This document shows positions 16,317 through 26,580 of a stretch of DNA of 56,169 bases, piece by piece; the stretch's first letter is position 1; every line of letters begins with the position of its first letter. The notes under the pieces are model-generated. The model made no database searches, was not told the origin of the DNA, and saw only the letters and a list, made by a program, of their open reading frames with translations. A program made the position numbers and the translations under genes. The DNA is from an uncultured Clostridium sp. (GTDB taxonomy: Bacteria > Bacillota > Clostridia > Peptostreptococcales > Peptostreptococcaceae), in contig USRS01000003.1 of the NCBI GenBank assembly GCA_900557165.1, positions 1 through 56,169 of the forward strand, in the 5' to 3' direction.

Positions 16317-18342
16317 TTATTCAACAAGTTTATCTGCATTTTTTCTTTCTTTAAACAATAAAGTTGCTAAAAATATAAACATAAAACTTAAAGCTAAAAA
16401 TATTCCAATTTCATTAAATGATAATACTGCCATATCTGTAGTTTGAGTATTGTCCAATACTTTCGAAGAAATATGAGTTATAACAACTGCAAATCCATTA
16501 TTAAAAAAATGCATAAACATACTTACTACTATGGAGTTTGATTTGCATACAGCATAAGCAAAAGCAATTCCTAAAAAAGATGTGGGTACAATTCTAATAA
16601 AGTCCATATGCATTAAACCAAATAAAATTCCTGAAAATATAATAGCTCCTCCATAAGATTTTTTATTACCCTTAAAGGAAGTCAATATAAAGCCTCTAAA
16701 GAAAATCTCTTCACATATGGCTGGCATTACTGCCACAATTAATAAGTTTAATAACAAATTATCTTTTATAAATAAAGCATTATTTAAACCTTCCACAATT
16801 TCTTGATTTTGTGGGAAATAATATATTATTATATTAGTAATAATCATTGCTAGTAAGTATGTTCCAAACCAAAGGCAAGCTGCTCCAAATAAATGTTTTA
16901 TTTTCGGTATTCTTAAGTGAAAATACTTTTTTAAAATCACTCTTTATATAGTAAGCAAATAAAAGTGGCAAACTTATTATCATAACTTGAGTTAATACTA
17001 TCCCCGTCATTTTTAATTTTAATTGAATATAACTACCAATATAAATTAATAAAATCAATCCTATAGCATATAAAATTATGCCATCACTCACACTTGGCAT
17101 AGTTCCTTTTTTTATATTACTTCGTTTTTCTAAAAATGAAAAGTTTCTATTATTGCCAAATAATATTTCCTCTGAGTTGAATAATTTCGATAATAAAATT
17201 ACAGATAATATTACAAATGCAAAGTTAGATATAAATACTAAAGCAATTAAACTTAAATTAAAATTATTAGAAAGTACACTTTTTATAAGTAAAGATATAT
17301 TCACTACAGGTATTACTGATGTGCTTCTATTTAAAGTTAAGTTTTGCATCATGGAAGCATAAGATGGTATTAAAACTAAAAACATAACTGGCGTTATATA
17401 ATTTTGAGCATCTTTAAAATTTTTTGCTAAAGAACAAACACACATACTTATTGCAGAAACTACCATGGCAAATAAACATATACATATTAAAGTTATAAAT
17501 AAAGGTCCTACCAAGTCATATATATTAAATTTATTTGAAAATAATTGACCACTTATATTTCCTATTGATAATATATATATAAGTGTCATTAATATAGATA
17601 CTACATTTAGTATGGCCGTTACTATGGCACAAAGAGAGACTGCCATATATTTTCCCATTATTAATTCCAAATTTGAAATAGGAAGTGTAAATAAAGTTTC
17701 CAATGTGCCCCTTTCTTTTTCTCCTGCCATAGAATCTATTGCCGGATATATGGAACCTAAAAGGACTCCTGTAATAAGTATAAAAGGAAGAATCTGACCT
17801 AAAAGCAAACCTGCTACTTCTTCAGTTTTAACCAAATCTACTGTTGAATAAACTACAGGTTTTAAAGTTTCATCTACATTTAATTGTAATTGTTCAATTT
17901 TATCTTTAACCTTCTTCTCCTTATATGTATTAAAAATATCTTCCAACTTGCTATTTACAGTTGAATAATTTTCTTTTGATGAATTTATATATATTTTATA
18001 ATTTTCAATTTTATTTTTTTCTTTGATGTCTACATATGCATCTATATTTCCTTTTTCTAAATCTTTTTTATAATTTTTACTTTTTACTATATTTATAACA
18101 CAATCACTATCATAATTTTTTATTAAAGTAATTAATTCTTTGCTTGGATATTTTTCAAAAGCAATATTTATATAATCATTTTCTATGCTATTCATAGATA
18201 TTGTCATAATTTGTGTCATTATTATCATAAGAAGTGGATATAAAATTAAAGGAAGTACAATTCCCATAAATAAAGTTTTCTTATCCCTTATAATATCTAT
18301 TATTTCTTTTTTAAAAATTGTTCTTACGATTTTACTCCTCAA
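16317..18342 (-). pseudogene. Frameshifted ABC-2 permease/CPBP protease fusion (NatB-like)
   Basis: Two reading frames together encode one protein of about 675 residues: an N-terminal ABC-2 permease (18342 down to about 16915; first helix near residues 25-45, KERGTLETLFTLPIS as in NatB) and a C-terminal CPBP intramembrane protease (EEIFFRGF, then FGLMH and HFFNN, the usual Glu-Glu-x3-Arg and His motifs). Such fusions are common in clostridia. The frames switch at about 16911-16917, where one extra A in CTTAAGAATA turns the expected LRIPKIKHL into a dead-end tail. A TTG start with GGGGAG six bases upstream overlaps the preceding ATPase fragment. Could be a sequencing error, but the neighbour is also damaged. 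Confidence 0.78.
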
Positions 18343-18691
18343 TTAAATCTCCCCTCTCACTTGCTAATTTTATAAATATATCCCTTAAACTATTTGTATT
18401 ATAATTATTTTTTAGTTCTTCACAACTACCATAAGCTATGAATTCCCCTTTATGCATCATATAAATTTTGTCACAAAGTATTTCTGCTTCTTCCATATAA
18501 TGAGTTGAATATAAAACAGTTTTTCCTTTATCTCTTTCATTTTTCATAAAATCAATTATGGATTTACTGCTAATTACATCTAATCCCAATGTTGGTTCAT
18601 CAAAAATATATATACTTGGATTATGAACTAGACATCTTGCAATAGAAGTTCTTTGCTTTTGACCTGTAGATAAATTTTTAACTTCAATCAT
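18332..18691 (-). pseudogene. NatA-like ABC ATPase with large internal deletion
   Basis: Only 119 residues remain of an ATPase that is normally about 240. The start is intact (GGAG eight bases before ATG; MIEVKNLS), but it jumps straight to the signature LSTGQKQR, so Walker A, the Q-loop and the helical part are missing. Walker B (IYIFDEPT), D-loop and switch His (STHYMEEA) follow normally. The join falls where both parent sites encode Lys/Lys-Asn-Leu-Ser, fitting a deletion between short direct repeats. The product cannot bind ATP properly. The next gene is its frameshifted permease. Confidence 0.85.
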
Positions 18692-18817
18692 TATTTAAAC
18701 TCCATTCCCTTTTAACACTGTAATTAAATTTTATATAATTATATCATTTACGGTAATATAATACATATTATAAAAATTTATTCATACAGTAAATGATTTT
18801 GTTCAATGTAAAAAAAT

Positions 18818-18837
18818 AATCCCTAAAAATAGGGATT
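18818..18837 (-). terminator. Terminator after ferredoxin-nitroreductase gene
   Basis: AATCCCTA (18818-18825) pairs with TAGGGATT (18830-18837); on the minus strand a T-rich run follows. Confidence 0.75.
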
Positions 18838-18842
18838 GTCTT

Positions 18843-19664
18843 TTATGACCAAGTAATATCTGCTTTTTCTCTTGGCACTGTTCTTTTATAAGATACATTT
18901 GGATATCCTATAACTAAACAACTTATTAATTGTTTTTCTTTTGGTATATTTAATAAATTTAATAACTCTTCATTATCCTGTGCTGCCACTTGAAAAAATC
19001 CATTGAAATATGTTCCAAGTCCCAATGAATCAACCATTAACTCCATATTAGCAGAAGCTAGTCCACCATCTAAAGGAGTTTTGGCACTTATAACTATGGC
19101 TAAAGGTGCATTTAAAAATAATCTATCATTTGCTTTAGGGTCTAATTTATGTGCTTCATACATCTTAGTCCATAAATTTGCATATCTTTCTAAGTGTTTA
19201 ATATTATCATTCATATTTTCTAAAATGTATTGACCTTTTTTATTTAAAATTTCATAAGTTAATGCTTTAATTTTAGGAAGTTCCTTTTGAAGCACTGTAT
19301 AAGAAACATCCTGGCTATTTGTCGATGTCGGTGCAAATCTGCCTGCTTCTATAATCTTTTCAATTTTTTCTTTTTCTACTTCCTTGTTCTTAAATCGTCT
19401 TACACTTCTTCTAAATTTAATAAAGTTTAATAATCTCTCAGGTTCTATTTGGAAGTCTTCTTTTTTATATTCAATAACTTCAGACATATCATAATCATCT
19501 GTACTTACAGCTTTTACTGGACAAATAGCTATACAATGGCCACATTTTATACAAGCTTCATTTTTTATATGAGCCTTTCCTTCCTTTAAATAAATATCAT
19601 TTACAGGGCAATCTTTTATACATTGTTCACAAGCTATACATATATCTCTATCTACTTTAAACAT
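18843..19664 (-). CDS. Nitroreductase with N-terminal 2[4Fe-4S] ferredoxin domain
   Basis: A 273-residue fusion. Residues 1-60 hold two ferredoxin motifs, CIACEQCIKDCP and CIKCGHCIAICP, so two [4Fe-4S] clusters; residues 85-273 are an FMN nitroreductase domain starting RRSVRRFKNKEV with APTSTNSQD. Electrons probably pass from a ferredoxin partner through the clusters to FMN and on to a nitro, quinone or similar acceptor. The flavodoxin gene lies upstream on the same strand about 210 bases away, a fitting redox neighbour though probably a separate transcript. Confidence 0.92.
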   Translation of the reverse strand: MFKVDRDICIACEQCIKDCPVNDIYLKEGKAHIKNEACIKCGHCIAICPVKAVSTDDYDMSEVIEYKKEDFQIEPERLLNFIKFRRSVRRFKNKEVEKEKIEKIIEAGRFAPTSTNSQDVSYTVLQKELPKIKALTYEILNKKGQYILENMNDNIKHLERYANLWTKMYEAHKLDPKANDRLFLNAPLAIVISAKTPLDGGLASANMELMVDSLGLGTYFNGFFQVAAQDNEELLNLLNIPKEKQLISCLVIGYPNVSYKRTVPREKADITWS

Positions 19665-19758
19665 AATTTTGTCCTTTCATTATTATAATATTTTTATTTT
19701 TTTCATATTTTAAAATAATATTCAAAAAATTCATATTATAATTTTTAAAAATAATAAA

Positions 19759-19812
19759 AAAAGATATAGGAATTAGTATTATAAGTTACTAAATACCTAC
19801 ATCTTTTAAAAA
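19759..19812 (-). terminator. Terminator after flavodoxin gene
   Basis: AAAAGAT (19759-19765) pairs with ATCTTTT (19801-19807), with TAGG/CCTA and TTAGTA/TACTAA inside the same stem. It lies 60 bases past the flavodoxin stop on the minus strand. Confidence 0.6.
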
Positions 19813-19874
19813 AATACTTTATATATTATTTTTGATTTTTATTTATATCATAAAATTTTTTAGTTATATAAGTT

Positions 19875-20300
19875 TTAACTAGCATATTTTTCACCTAATG
19901 ATTTTAAATGATTTAAATTATCTTCCTCAGGAGCTTCATTACAAATTACGCTATCTTCTATTATAATACCTCCACAATCTTTTATTCGTTGCTCCCAGTT
20001 TTGCATCCATTCACCATCGCCCCATCCATAAGATCCGAATAATACAATTTTCTTACCTGATATATCTTTAGAGATACTTTCCATAAAAGGCTCCATTTCA
20101 CTTTCTTCTAATTCTTCAACTCCCATAGATGGGCAACCTAGAAATAATACATCTGCTTCTTTTACATCATCAATAGTAGCTTTATCAACTGTTAACAATT
20201 TAGAGTTTTCACTTTTATTACTTCCATTGTATATAGCCTCTGCCATTGCTTCTGTATTTCCAGTTCCACTCCAGAATATTATATTTATTTTATTATTCAT
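19875..20300 (-). CDS. Flavodoxin
   Basis: A 141-residue FMN electron carrier that replaces ferredoxin when iron is short. The phosphate-binding loop FWSGTGNTEAMAEAI lies at residues 9-23 and the later FLGCPSMG and FGSYGWGDGEW segments are the isoalloxazine loops; the length matches short-chain clostridial flavodoxins. AAGGGGG precedes the ATG. Just upstream, a Fur-box-like palindrome abuts a TTTACA-N17-TATCAT promoter, which agrees with iron-responsive repression. Confidence 0.95.
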   Translation of the reverse strand: MNNKINIIFWSGTGNTEAMAEAIYNGSNKSENSKLLTVDKATIDDVKEADVLFLGCPSMGVEELEESEMEPFMESISKDISGKKIVLFGSYGWGDGEWMQNWEQRIKDCGGIIIEDSVICNEAPEEDNLNHLKSLGEKYAS

Positions 20301-20332
20301 AATTTTTTCCCCCTTGAGATTTATTTAATATA

Positions 20333-20361
20333 ATGATAGCATCTTTATCTCATTTTGTAAA
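20333..20361 (-). promoter_or_regulatory. Flavodoxin promoter
   Basis: On the minus strand TTTACA (20356-20361) and TATCAT (20333-20338) lie 17 bases apart, about 35 bases before the flavodoxin start codon. Confidence 0.62.
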
Positions 20362-20376
20362 TGAAAATAATTATCA
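20362..20376. promoter_or_regulatory. Fur box
   Basis: TGAAAATAATTATCA differs from the 7-1-7 Fur consensus TGATAAT-N-ATTATCA at one position, and an overlapping half-site (CATTTTCA) follows. It lies directly beside the -35 element of the flavodoxin promoter, where bound Fur would block RNA polymerase. Confidence 0.72.
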
Positions 20377-20424
20377 TTTTCATATAATTTTTGTTATCAT
20401 ATTTTTTGAATTATTTTTTAACGT

Positions 20425-20462
20425 AATAAAACCTGAACAAAATTTCTTGCTCAGGTTTTATT
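20425..20462 (-). terminator. Terminator after the ABC exporter remnant
   Basis: AATAAAACCTGA (20425-20436) pairs with TCAGGTTTTATT (20451-20462). On the minus strand it follows the exporter remnant by eight bases. Confidence 0.8.
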
Positions 20463-20470
20463 ATTTTAAC

Positions 20471-21427
20471 TTACGTGTAATTTACTATAAATTCCACCAC
20501 TATTAATTCTTCATGGTTTCCTCTTTCTACAATTCCACTATCTGTAAGTACTATTATTTCATCGGCATTTTTTATTGTTGATAATCTATGAGCTATAACA
20601 AGATTTGTTCTATCTTTACTTAATTCTTCAAGGGATTTTTGAATTTCTCTTTCTGTTACATTATCAAGGGCAGATGTGGCTTCATCAAGAATTATTATTG
20701 GTGGATTTTTTAGAAATACTCTACATATGGAAATTCTTTGCTTTTGTCCACCAGATAATTTTACTCCACGCTCTCCTATATACGTTTCATAACCTTTAGG
20801 TAAACTTTGTATAAAATCGTGAATTTTAGCCTTTTTAGCTGCATCTATAATTTCATCATCACTGGCATCTAGTTTGGCACATAATATATTTTCTTTTATA
20901 GTTCCTGTAAATAAAAATACATCTTGTTGAACTACTCCAATATTTTTTCTTAAAGATTTTAAACTTACTTCTTTTACACTAATACCATCTATTTTTATAT
21001 CACCTTCATTAAAATCATAAAATCTAGGAATCAGATTACAAAGTGTGGTTTTTCCTCCTCCAGATGGTCCAACTAAAGCTACAGTTTTTCCTGCTTCTAT
21101 AGATAAAGTTAAATTCTTTAATATTTGCTTTTTATCTTCATATTTAAAGGAAACATTGTCAATCTCTATATTATCTTTAACATTTTTAAGTTCTATAGGA
21201 TTTTTATATTCTTTTTCTGTATCTTCTCTCATTATTTCCATAAATCTTTCAAATCCAGTCATACCATTTTGATATTGCTCTGTAAAATTAATTATTATTT
21301 TAGACATGGTAACACCACTTTTATTATTATCAAAATATGAATTAGGTAGTTTTTGAAGATGAGTGAAAACTTCACTCCTCATATCACCTTGCATTCTAAC
21401 ACCTACCACATGTCCCCAATATTGCAT
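20471..21427 (-). pseudogene. ABC exporter (MsbA/LmrA type) pseudogene
   Basis: 318 residues remain of an exporter half-transporter that should be near 580-600. The N-terminus begins inside the membrane domain ([17 protein letters not shown]), so the first helices are gone. A second loss joins SGVTMSKII to the later segment [13 protein letters not shown], removing most of the membrane domain. The nucleotide-binding domain is nearly whole: Walker [10 protein letters not shown], signature LSGGQKQR, Walker B IIILDEAT, switch region AHRLST. The C-terminus is also abnormal after RGNHEELI. It cannot transport; its substrate is unknown. Confidence 0.85.
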
Positions 21428-21480
21428 AAAATAATTTTAAAAATTCCCTTAAAAAACTAAGCCACCTTCCCTTTTTATAT

Positions 21481-22626
21481 TTAACATTCTTCTATCCCTA
21501 ATGAATATAATAAATAACTCATATTAATATCTGTTATAATACCTTTATCATGCCAATGATCTTTACAACCACAATAATCTAAAAATACACATTGAGGCAC
21601 AAATCCTAAGTTTTTAGCTTTAAGTCCCCCTGAAATCAAATTAAGCACACATGCCACACCTATTATGCCTATATGACCATCTTTAATTTTATTTTTCACA
21701 GATATACTTGATTCATGTGGAATTATATATACTTGAAAATTATACTTTTTCCCCAGTTTATCATATTTATTTACATTGCAATTTTTGCTACAACTATTAC
21801 AAATATAACCTTCTTATGTTTTTATTGCTTTGCAATTTTTTTCATCTTTAATTCTCATACATGAAGGTAAAAGTAGTCCTTTTTCTTTTGTTTTTAAAAA
21901 TTCTTTTCTATAAGCTTCATTCATAATTTGTGCTCCAACCATATTTAAATGATACTCAACTTCTTTTCTACTACAGAATAAAAAATCTTCTCTATATTTA
22001 TATTTTTTATCTATATTTTTCAAAAACAAGTTTACATTTTTCGTATATATTCCTAAAACTTCTTGACTTATATCTTCAAAATACTTTGCAAACTCCAAAT
22101 ATGAAGTTAATATTTTGTCTACTTTATTTTTATTTAGGCTAAAAAAGTAACTTATCCATACTTCTAATCGTTTTGCTTCTTCTTTATAATCACCACAAGC
22201 TTTTAAGTAATTTACTAGTTTTTTATAATTTTCCAATGAAATTTTAACTTTGTCATTTGACCTTCTATTTAAAAATAAATATTCTAATAGTCCTCTATTT
22301 ATATCTACTATTTTCTTTATACTTTCTTTTTCTCTTAAAGTTGATAATTTTATCAGTATGTTTCTAGGTATTTTACTTAAACTTATAGCTTTATTTACAT
22401 GTTCTTTCCAAAACACACCTATCATCAATATTTCCAGTAAATATTCAGATTTACTTCTCAATTGTTCCATGTTATTTTTATTTATATAATTCATATAATC
22501 ATTTATATCATTAGAAAAGTTATCTTCAAGTTTGTTTAATACTTTCTTTGAAAAATTCAAATTTTTTTTATAAAATTCAGTAGAACTTTCATTACTTTCA
22601 CATAAAAAATAAGTTATCTTTTCCAT
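21481..22626 (-). pseudogene. DUF116 protein interrupted by an in-frame TAA
   Basis: Read without stopping, this frame gives a protein of about 381 residues with a helical N-terminal region and a C-terminal DUF116 domain (CNSCSKNC, GVACVLNLISGGLKAKNLG, DYCGCKDHW). A single TAA at 21814-21816 cuts it between AIKT and EGYICN; no frame change is involved. I start at ATG 22626, with GTAGGA seven bases upstream, since an earlier ATG would overlap the terminator and the neighbouring transaldolase. DUF116 proteins have conserved cysteines and an unknown role. A nonsense mutation is the simplest explanation; a UAA readthrough is less likely. Confidence 0.78.
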
Positions 22627-22713
22627 AAATTTTCCTACTTTCATAATTAACTTACAGATAAATTTCAATAAATTATTCTTAATCTCCTTTAATTTACTTA
22701 TTGATATAAAAAT

Positions 22714-22753
22714 AAAAAAATCACTGAAAAATAAATTCTTCAGTGATTTTTTT
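22714..22753 (-). terminator. Terminator after the transaldolase gene
   Basis: A 15-base-pair perfect stem (22714-22728 with 22739-22753, core TCACTGAA/TTCAGTGA) flanked by A and T runs. It works on the minus strand after the transaldolase. Confidence 0.88.
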
Positions 22754-22762
22754 ATTTTTATA

Positions 22763-23413
22763 TTATTTATCTCCAAAAGCATCTGCCCAGTCTTTTTTGA
22801 ATTTTTCAATTCCTTGGTCAGTTAATGGATGATTTAACATTTGGTAAACTAATTTTGCAGGTACTGTTGCTATATGAGCACCAGCTAATGCAGCGTCTGT
22901 TACATGCATTGGATGTCTAACACTTGCAGCTATTATTTCTGTTTCTATACCATGTATATCAAACATTTCTGCTACAGTTCTTATTAAGTCCATTCCATTT
23001 GTAGATATATCATCTAATCTTCCTAAGAAAGGCGATACATAAGTTGCTCCAGCTCTTGCAGCAAGTAATGCTTGATTAGCTGAGAATATTAAAGTTACAT
23101 TTGTTTTTATTCCTTGAGCAGATAATGCTTTTACTGCTTTTAATCCTTCACCTGTCATTGGTATTTTTACCACCATGTTTGGATGTATTTTTACTATTTC
23201 CATAGCTTCTGCTATCATACCTTTAGCATCATCACTATTTACTTCACCACTTATTGGTCCATCTACTATTGAAGCAATTTCTCTAACTACTTCTGTAAAA
23301 TCTCTTCCTTCTTTTGCTATTAATGATGGGTTTGTTGTTACACCACATATAACTCCCATATCATTTACTTTTTTTATATCTTCCACATTTGCTGTGTCTA
23401 AAAATAATTTCAT
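22763..23413 (-). CDS. Transaldolase-like / fructose-6-phosphate aldolase
   Basis: A 216-residue short-type transaldolase (TalC/FSA subfamily), a cytoplasmic Schiff-base enzyme of the pentose phosphate interconversion. Visible hallmarks: [29 protein letters not shown], the lysine in [11 protein letters not shown] that forms the Schiff base, and [12 protein letters not shown]. The length fits the subfamily. Sequence alone does not settle whether its main activity is transaldolase or fructose-6-phosphate aldolase. It has an AGGAG ribosome binding site and its own terminator. Confidence 0.95.
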   Translation of the reverse strand: MKLFLDTANVEDIKKVNDMGVICGVTTNPSLIAKEGRDFTEVVREIASIVDGPISGEVNSDDAKGMIAEAMEIVKIHPNMVVKIPMTGEGLKAVKALSAQGIKTNVTLIFSANQALLAARAGATYVSPFLGRLDDISTNGMDLIRTVAEMFDIHGIETEIIAASVRHPMHVTDAALAGAHIATVPAKLVYQMLNHPLTDQGIEKFKKDWADAFGDK

Positions 23414-23472
23414 AATATATTCTCCTTTTTAATTTGTCTTTCGTATGTATTATTTAAAAGAATTATAATATT

Positions 23473-24849
23473 TTATTTATATACACTTGTGTCTATAAAT
23501 TTTTTATATATTAATTCTCCTTTACTATTATAACTGTAAAGGTAAGTATTGGCTATACTTCCTTTAATAAAACTTACAGGAGTGTATTTTTTCCCATCTA
23601 AAACCTTTTTATTGGACCAAAATTCTACTGTAATTTGTCCTCCTGATGTATAAGCTCTAATATAAACAGGATAGTCATAAGGATTTTTAAATCTTAAATT
23701 TTTACTTCCTGTAGCTAATGTTGCATCTAAGCCTTTTTGTACATAAGATATGGCTTTTGAATGATTATGTCTTTCTATTGGAATAATTCCTGCCTTTAAT
23801 TCTGCATTATATAAGGTTGTTGATACTTGGCAAACACCTCCACCAGGAGCATTTTTATGAGTGCCATTTACTATTACTGGCGCCATATGATATCCATTAA
23901 AAAGCTCCACAGGACTTACCTTTTCCTCATATGAAAATTCATCACCAGGCATTAGCAAAGTTCCATTTATTTTGCTAGCAGCATTGGCAATATTTAATCC
24001 TCTATTATACCCTGTTCCACCAAAATAAGTTGTAGCTGTTGATATTTTATCTTTCACTTTTACAAGATCTTTTTCATTTATTTGTGATTTAATTATTTTG
24101 TATTCTTCTGTAAGTACTATATTAGTTTTTCCAATTTCATCGCTATTTATTGAATCTATTATTTTATTTGTAAGAGATTTTTTATCTATTCCTTGACCAT
24201 CTTTGCCTGAAATTATTTTAACATTTTCATCATCTATCTCTAAAGTAGGCTCTATAGCTGATATAGTAGTTTCTTTATAAATTTCATTGACTTTTTCTTG
24301 TATAACATCATTATCTATTTTCATATTAAATTTATATTCTCTTGCCACATTTAAATAAATTAAACCAAACTGTTCCATAAAAAATTTATCTTTTCCATAA
24401 CTCATTATTTCATTTGCCGTTTTATTTTTATCAATTTTCTTTATTATTTCACATACTTTTATTTCATATTTTTTATCTTTAACTTTTATAGTAATTAGTT
24501 TTTTATTTATATCATTTATTAAAATATCAATTTTATCATTTAACTTTTCTTTATTTAATTTAGATACATCTTCTTCATATAAATAAATATTAGGATAAAC
24601 TAAATTATCATATCTTTTTGCACTAAAATACATTATTCCAATTAATACAAAAAAGCATATCATTCCTATATAGATTTTATTTTTATTAGTTTTTTTATCT
24701 TTTAATTCTTCATCATTTACTATCTTTTCTTTTACTTCCTCTTTTGTGTCTTTTTCATCTGCTGTTAAATTTTTTTTAGGCTCTTTTTCATTTTTAGCTT
24801 TTTGACGAGCTTCTCTTATAATGTCCTTATTATCATCATTTCTATCCAT
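23473..24849 (-). CDS. VanW family protein with peptidoglycan-binding-like domain
   Basis: A 458-residue membrane-anchored surface protein. A charged cytoplasmic head (about residues 1-58) precedes one membrane helix (about 59-77); then come a YoaR-like putative peptidoglycan-binding domain (about 90-260) and the VanW domain (about 265-430) with NRGLNIANAASKINGTLL and GGGVCQVSTTLYNA, the most conserved motifs of the family. GGGGGG precedes ATG. VanW domains occur beside vancomycin resistance genes but most clostridial copies, like this one, stand alone and act in an unknown wall-related role. Confidence 0.9.
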   Translation of the reverse strand: MDRNDDNKDIIREARQKAKNEKEPKKNLTADEKDTKEEVKEKIVNDEELKDKKTNKNKIYIGMICFFVLIGIMYFSAKRYDNLVYPNIYLYEEDVSKLNKEKLNDKIDILINDINKKLITIKVKDKKYEIKVCEIIKKIDKNKTANEIMSYGKDKFFMEQFGLIYLNVAREYKFNMKIDNDVIQEKVNEIYKETTISAIEPTLEIDDENVKIISGKDGQGIDKKSLTNKIIDSINSDEIGKTNIVLTEEYKIIKSQINEKDLVKVKDKISTATTYFGGTGYNRGLNIANAASKINGTLLMPGDEFSYEEKVSPVELFNGYHMAPVIVNGTHKNAPGGGVCQVSTTLYNAELKAGIIPIERHNHSKAISYVQKGLDATLATGSKNLRFKNPYDYPVYIRAYTSGGQITVEFWSNKKVLDGKKYTPVSFIKGSIANTYLYSYNSKGELIYKKFIDTSVYK

Positions 24850-25012
24850 ATTATCCCCCCTTTATTTCACCATTAATAAATTGTATTAATAAAAGTAAAC
24901 TTTATTACTTCAAAATATTTTCTTTTCATAATAAATTATTTTTACAAATTTGTATATAATAAAAATTTATGTTAATATAACTATGTATAAATCATAGGAA
25001 AAAGGTGATGAA

Positions 25013-25963
25013 ATGGCAAAGTTCAAATATGCTTTTGATGATAATAAAAGATATCATACTTGGAATTACTATCTAAGAAATACTTTTGGCGAGAAAATTT
25101 TTAAAGTTTCTATAAATGCAGGTTTTACTTGCCCAAATATAGATGGAAAAGTCTCTTATGGAGGATGTACTTATTGCTCCAAAGAAGGTTCTGGTGATTT
25201 CGCAGGTAATCCAAAAGATGATTTAATAAAACAATTTAGTGAAGTAAAAGAAATGATGCTAAAAAAATGGCCAAACGCTAAATATTTAGGATATTTCCAA
25301 GCTTTTACTAATACTTATGCTCCTCTAGAAGTGCTTAAGGAAAAATACGAAACTATTTTAGAACAAGATGACGTAGTAGGTCTTTCCATATCAACACGTC
25401 CTGACTGCTTAGAAGATGATGTAGTTGAGTATTTATCTGAACTTAATGAAAGAACTAATTTATGGGTAGAACTTGGACTTCAAACTATCCATGATTCAAC
25501 TTCTAAAATAATAAATAGAGGTCATGACTATAAAACATTTTTAGAAGGTGTAGAAAAATTAAAAGCAAAAAATATTAAAACTGTTGTTCATATTATAAAT
25601 GGTCTTCCTGGAGAAGATTATAATATGATGATGGAAACGGCTAAGGCTGTAGCTGATTTAAATGTACATGGAATAAAAATTCATTTACTTCATGTAATAA
25701 AAGATACTCCTATGGCTAGAATGCTTGATAAAAGTATGATGACTTTAATGAGTCAAGAAGATTATGTAAATTTAGTTTGTGATCAATTGGAAGTTTTACC
25801 ACCAGAAATGGTTATTCATAGACTTACTGGCGATGGTAAAAAAGAAGATTTAGTAGGTCCTCTTTGGTCACTAAAAAAATGGGAAGTATTAAATGCCATA
25901 GATGATACTATGAAAGCAAGGGATTCTTTCCAAGGTATAAAATACGTACCTTCAACAAAATAA
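25013..25963 (+). CDS. TIGR01212 family radical SAM protein (YhcC-like)
   Basis: A 316-residue radical S-adenosylmethionine enzyme. The [4Fe-4S] cluster cysteines are in CPNIDGKVSYGGCTYC near residue 40; the long first gap is typical of the YhcC/TIGR01212 group. Later motifs GLSISTRPDCLEDDVV, LGLQTIHD and HIINGLPGED fit the Elp3-like half-barrel. Its reaction is not known. It has an AAAGGTGATGAA site overlapping the start region and ends in a strong terminator. Confidence 0.93.
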   Translation: MAKFKYAFDDNKRYHTWNYYLRNTFGEKIFKVSINAGFTCPNIDGKVSYGGCTYCSKEGSGDFAGNPKDDLIKQFSEVKEMMLKKWPNAKYLGYFQAFTNTYAPLEVLKEKYETILEQDDVVGLSISTRPDCLEDDVVEYLSELNERTNLWVELGLQTIHDSTSKIINRGHDYKTFLEGVEKLKAKNIKTVVHIINGLPGEDYNMMMETAKAVADLNVHGIKIHLLHVIKDTPMARMLDKSMMTLMSQEDYVNLVCDQLEVLPPEMVIHRLTGDGKKEDLVGPLWSLKKWEVLNAIDDTMKARDSFQGIKYVPSTK

Positions 25964-25973
25964 TTTTGTAATT

Positions 25974-26012
25974 AAAAGTCCCCAAGAAAACTTTCTTGAG
26001 GACTTTTGTTTT
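25974..26012 (+). terminator. Terminator after radical SAM gene
   Basis: AAAAGTCC (25974-25981) pairs with GGACTTTT (26000-26007), with AAGAAA/TTTCTT inside, then a T-rich run. Confidence 0.88.
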
Positions 26013-26020
26013 TATTAAAT

Positions 26021-26580
26021 TTAAGCTTCTTTTGCAAGATCTTCTAAATTATTATTATCCTTAGGATTTTCTTTAGGCTCAGTTACACTTTTTAGTGCGA
26101 CAATAGCTGATACTACCATTAAACAAACACCTATTATTTTTATCGTATTAAATGATTGTCCCATAATAGTCCATCCAATAATTTGTCTATAGACGCTATT
26201 ACACCAGCTACAGAAAGTTCTATTCCACTTTTAACTCCTGTAGTATAACATATGTAAGCAAGAGCTCCAGAAAACACTCCAAAACCTACAACATTTATAA
26301 GAACAGGCATTTCAGCTAAACTATGTTCTATTCTTGTAAAGTTTACTTTAGAAATAAGTACTATAGCTCCTGTTATAAATGAATATATCATCATTGTTAA
26401 ATTATTTACTTCATTTAAAATATTTTTACTTATTATCGGCATTAATAAATAAAGTAAAACTGCAGCTACTGCACTTTTAATTGAATTTACATAACAATAA
26501 TTAAATAATTCTTGGCATAATATATTTATTAATTTTTCATATGTGAAATTTTCGAAATTTTTCTTTTTATTATTTTGCAT
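26021..26580 (-). pseudogene. EamA (drug/metabolite transporter) remnant
   Basis: Traces of a ten-helix EamA transporter. The readable part starts in the middle of the first half (ELFNYCYVNSIKSA, where whole proteins have tYF.AIkysnA), skips to YLLMPIISKNIL, and continues through AYICYTTGVKSG. At about 26165 the frame slips: the expected MGQSFNTIKIIGV is read only in another frame, which then runs to a natural end (LEDLAKEA) at 26021. The first half is missing, there is an internal deletion, and one frameshift. Its front overlaps the end of the DJ-1 gene, probably because the deletion joined them. Confidence 0.78.

Noticed and set aside
21045..21340. Plus-strand small proteins opposite the ABC exporter
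   Set aside because: They are shadows of the minus-strand nucleotide-binding domain with no initiation signals.
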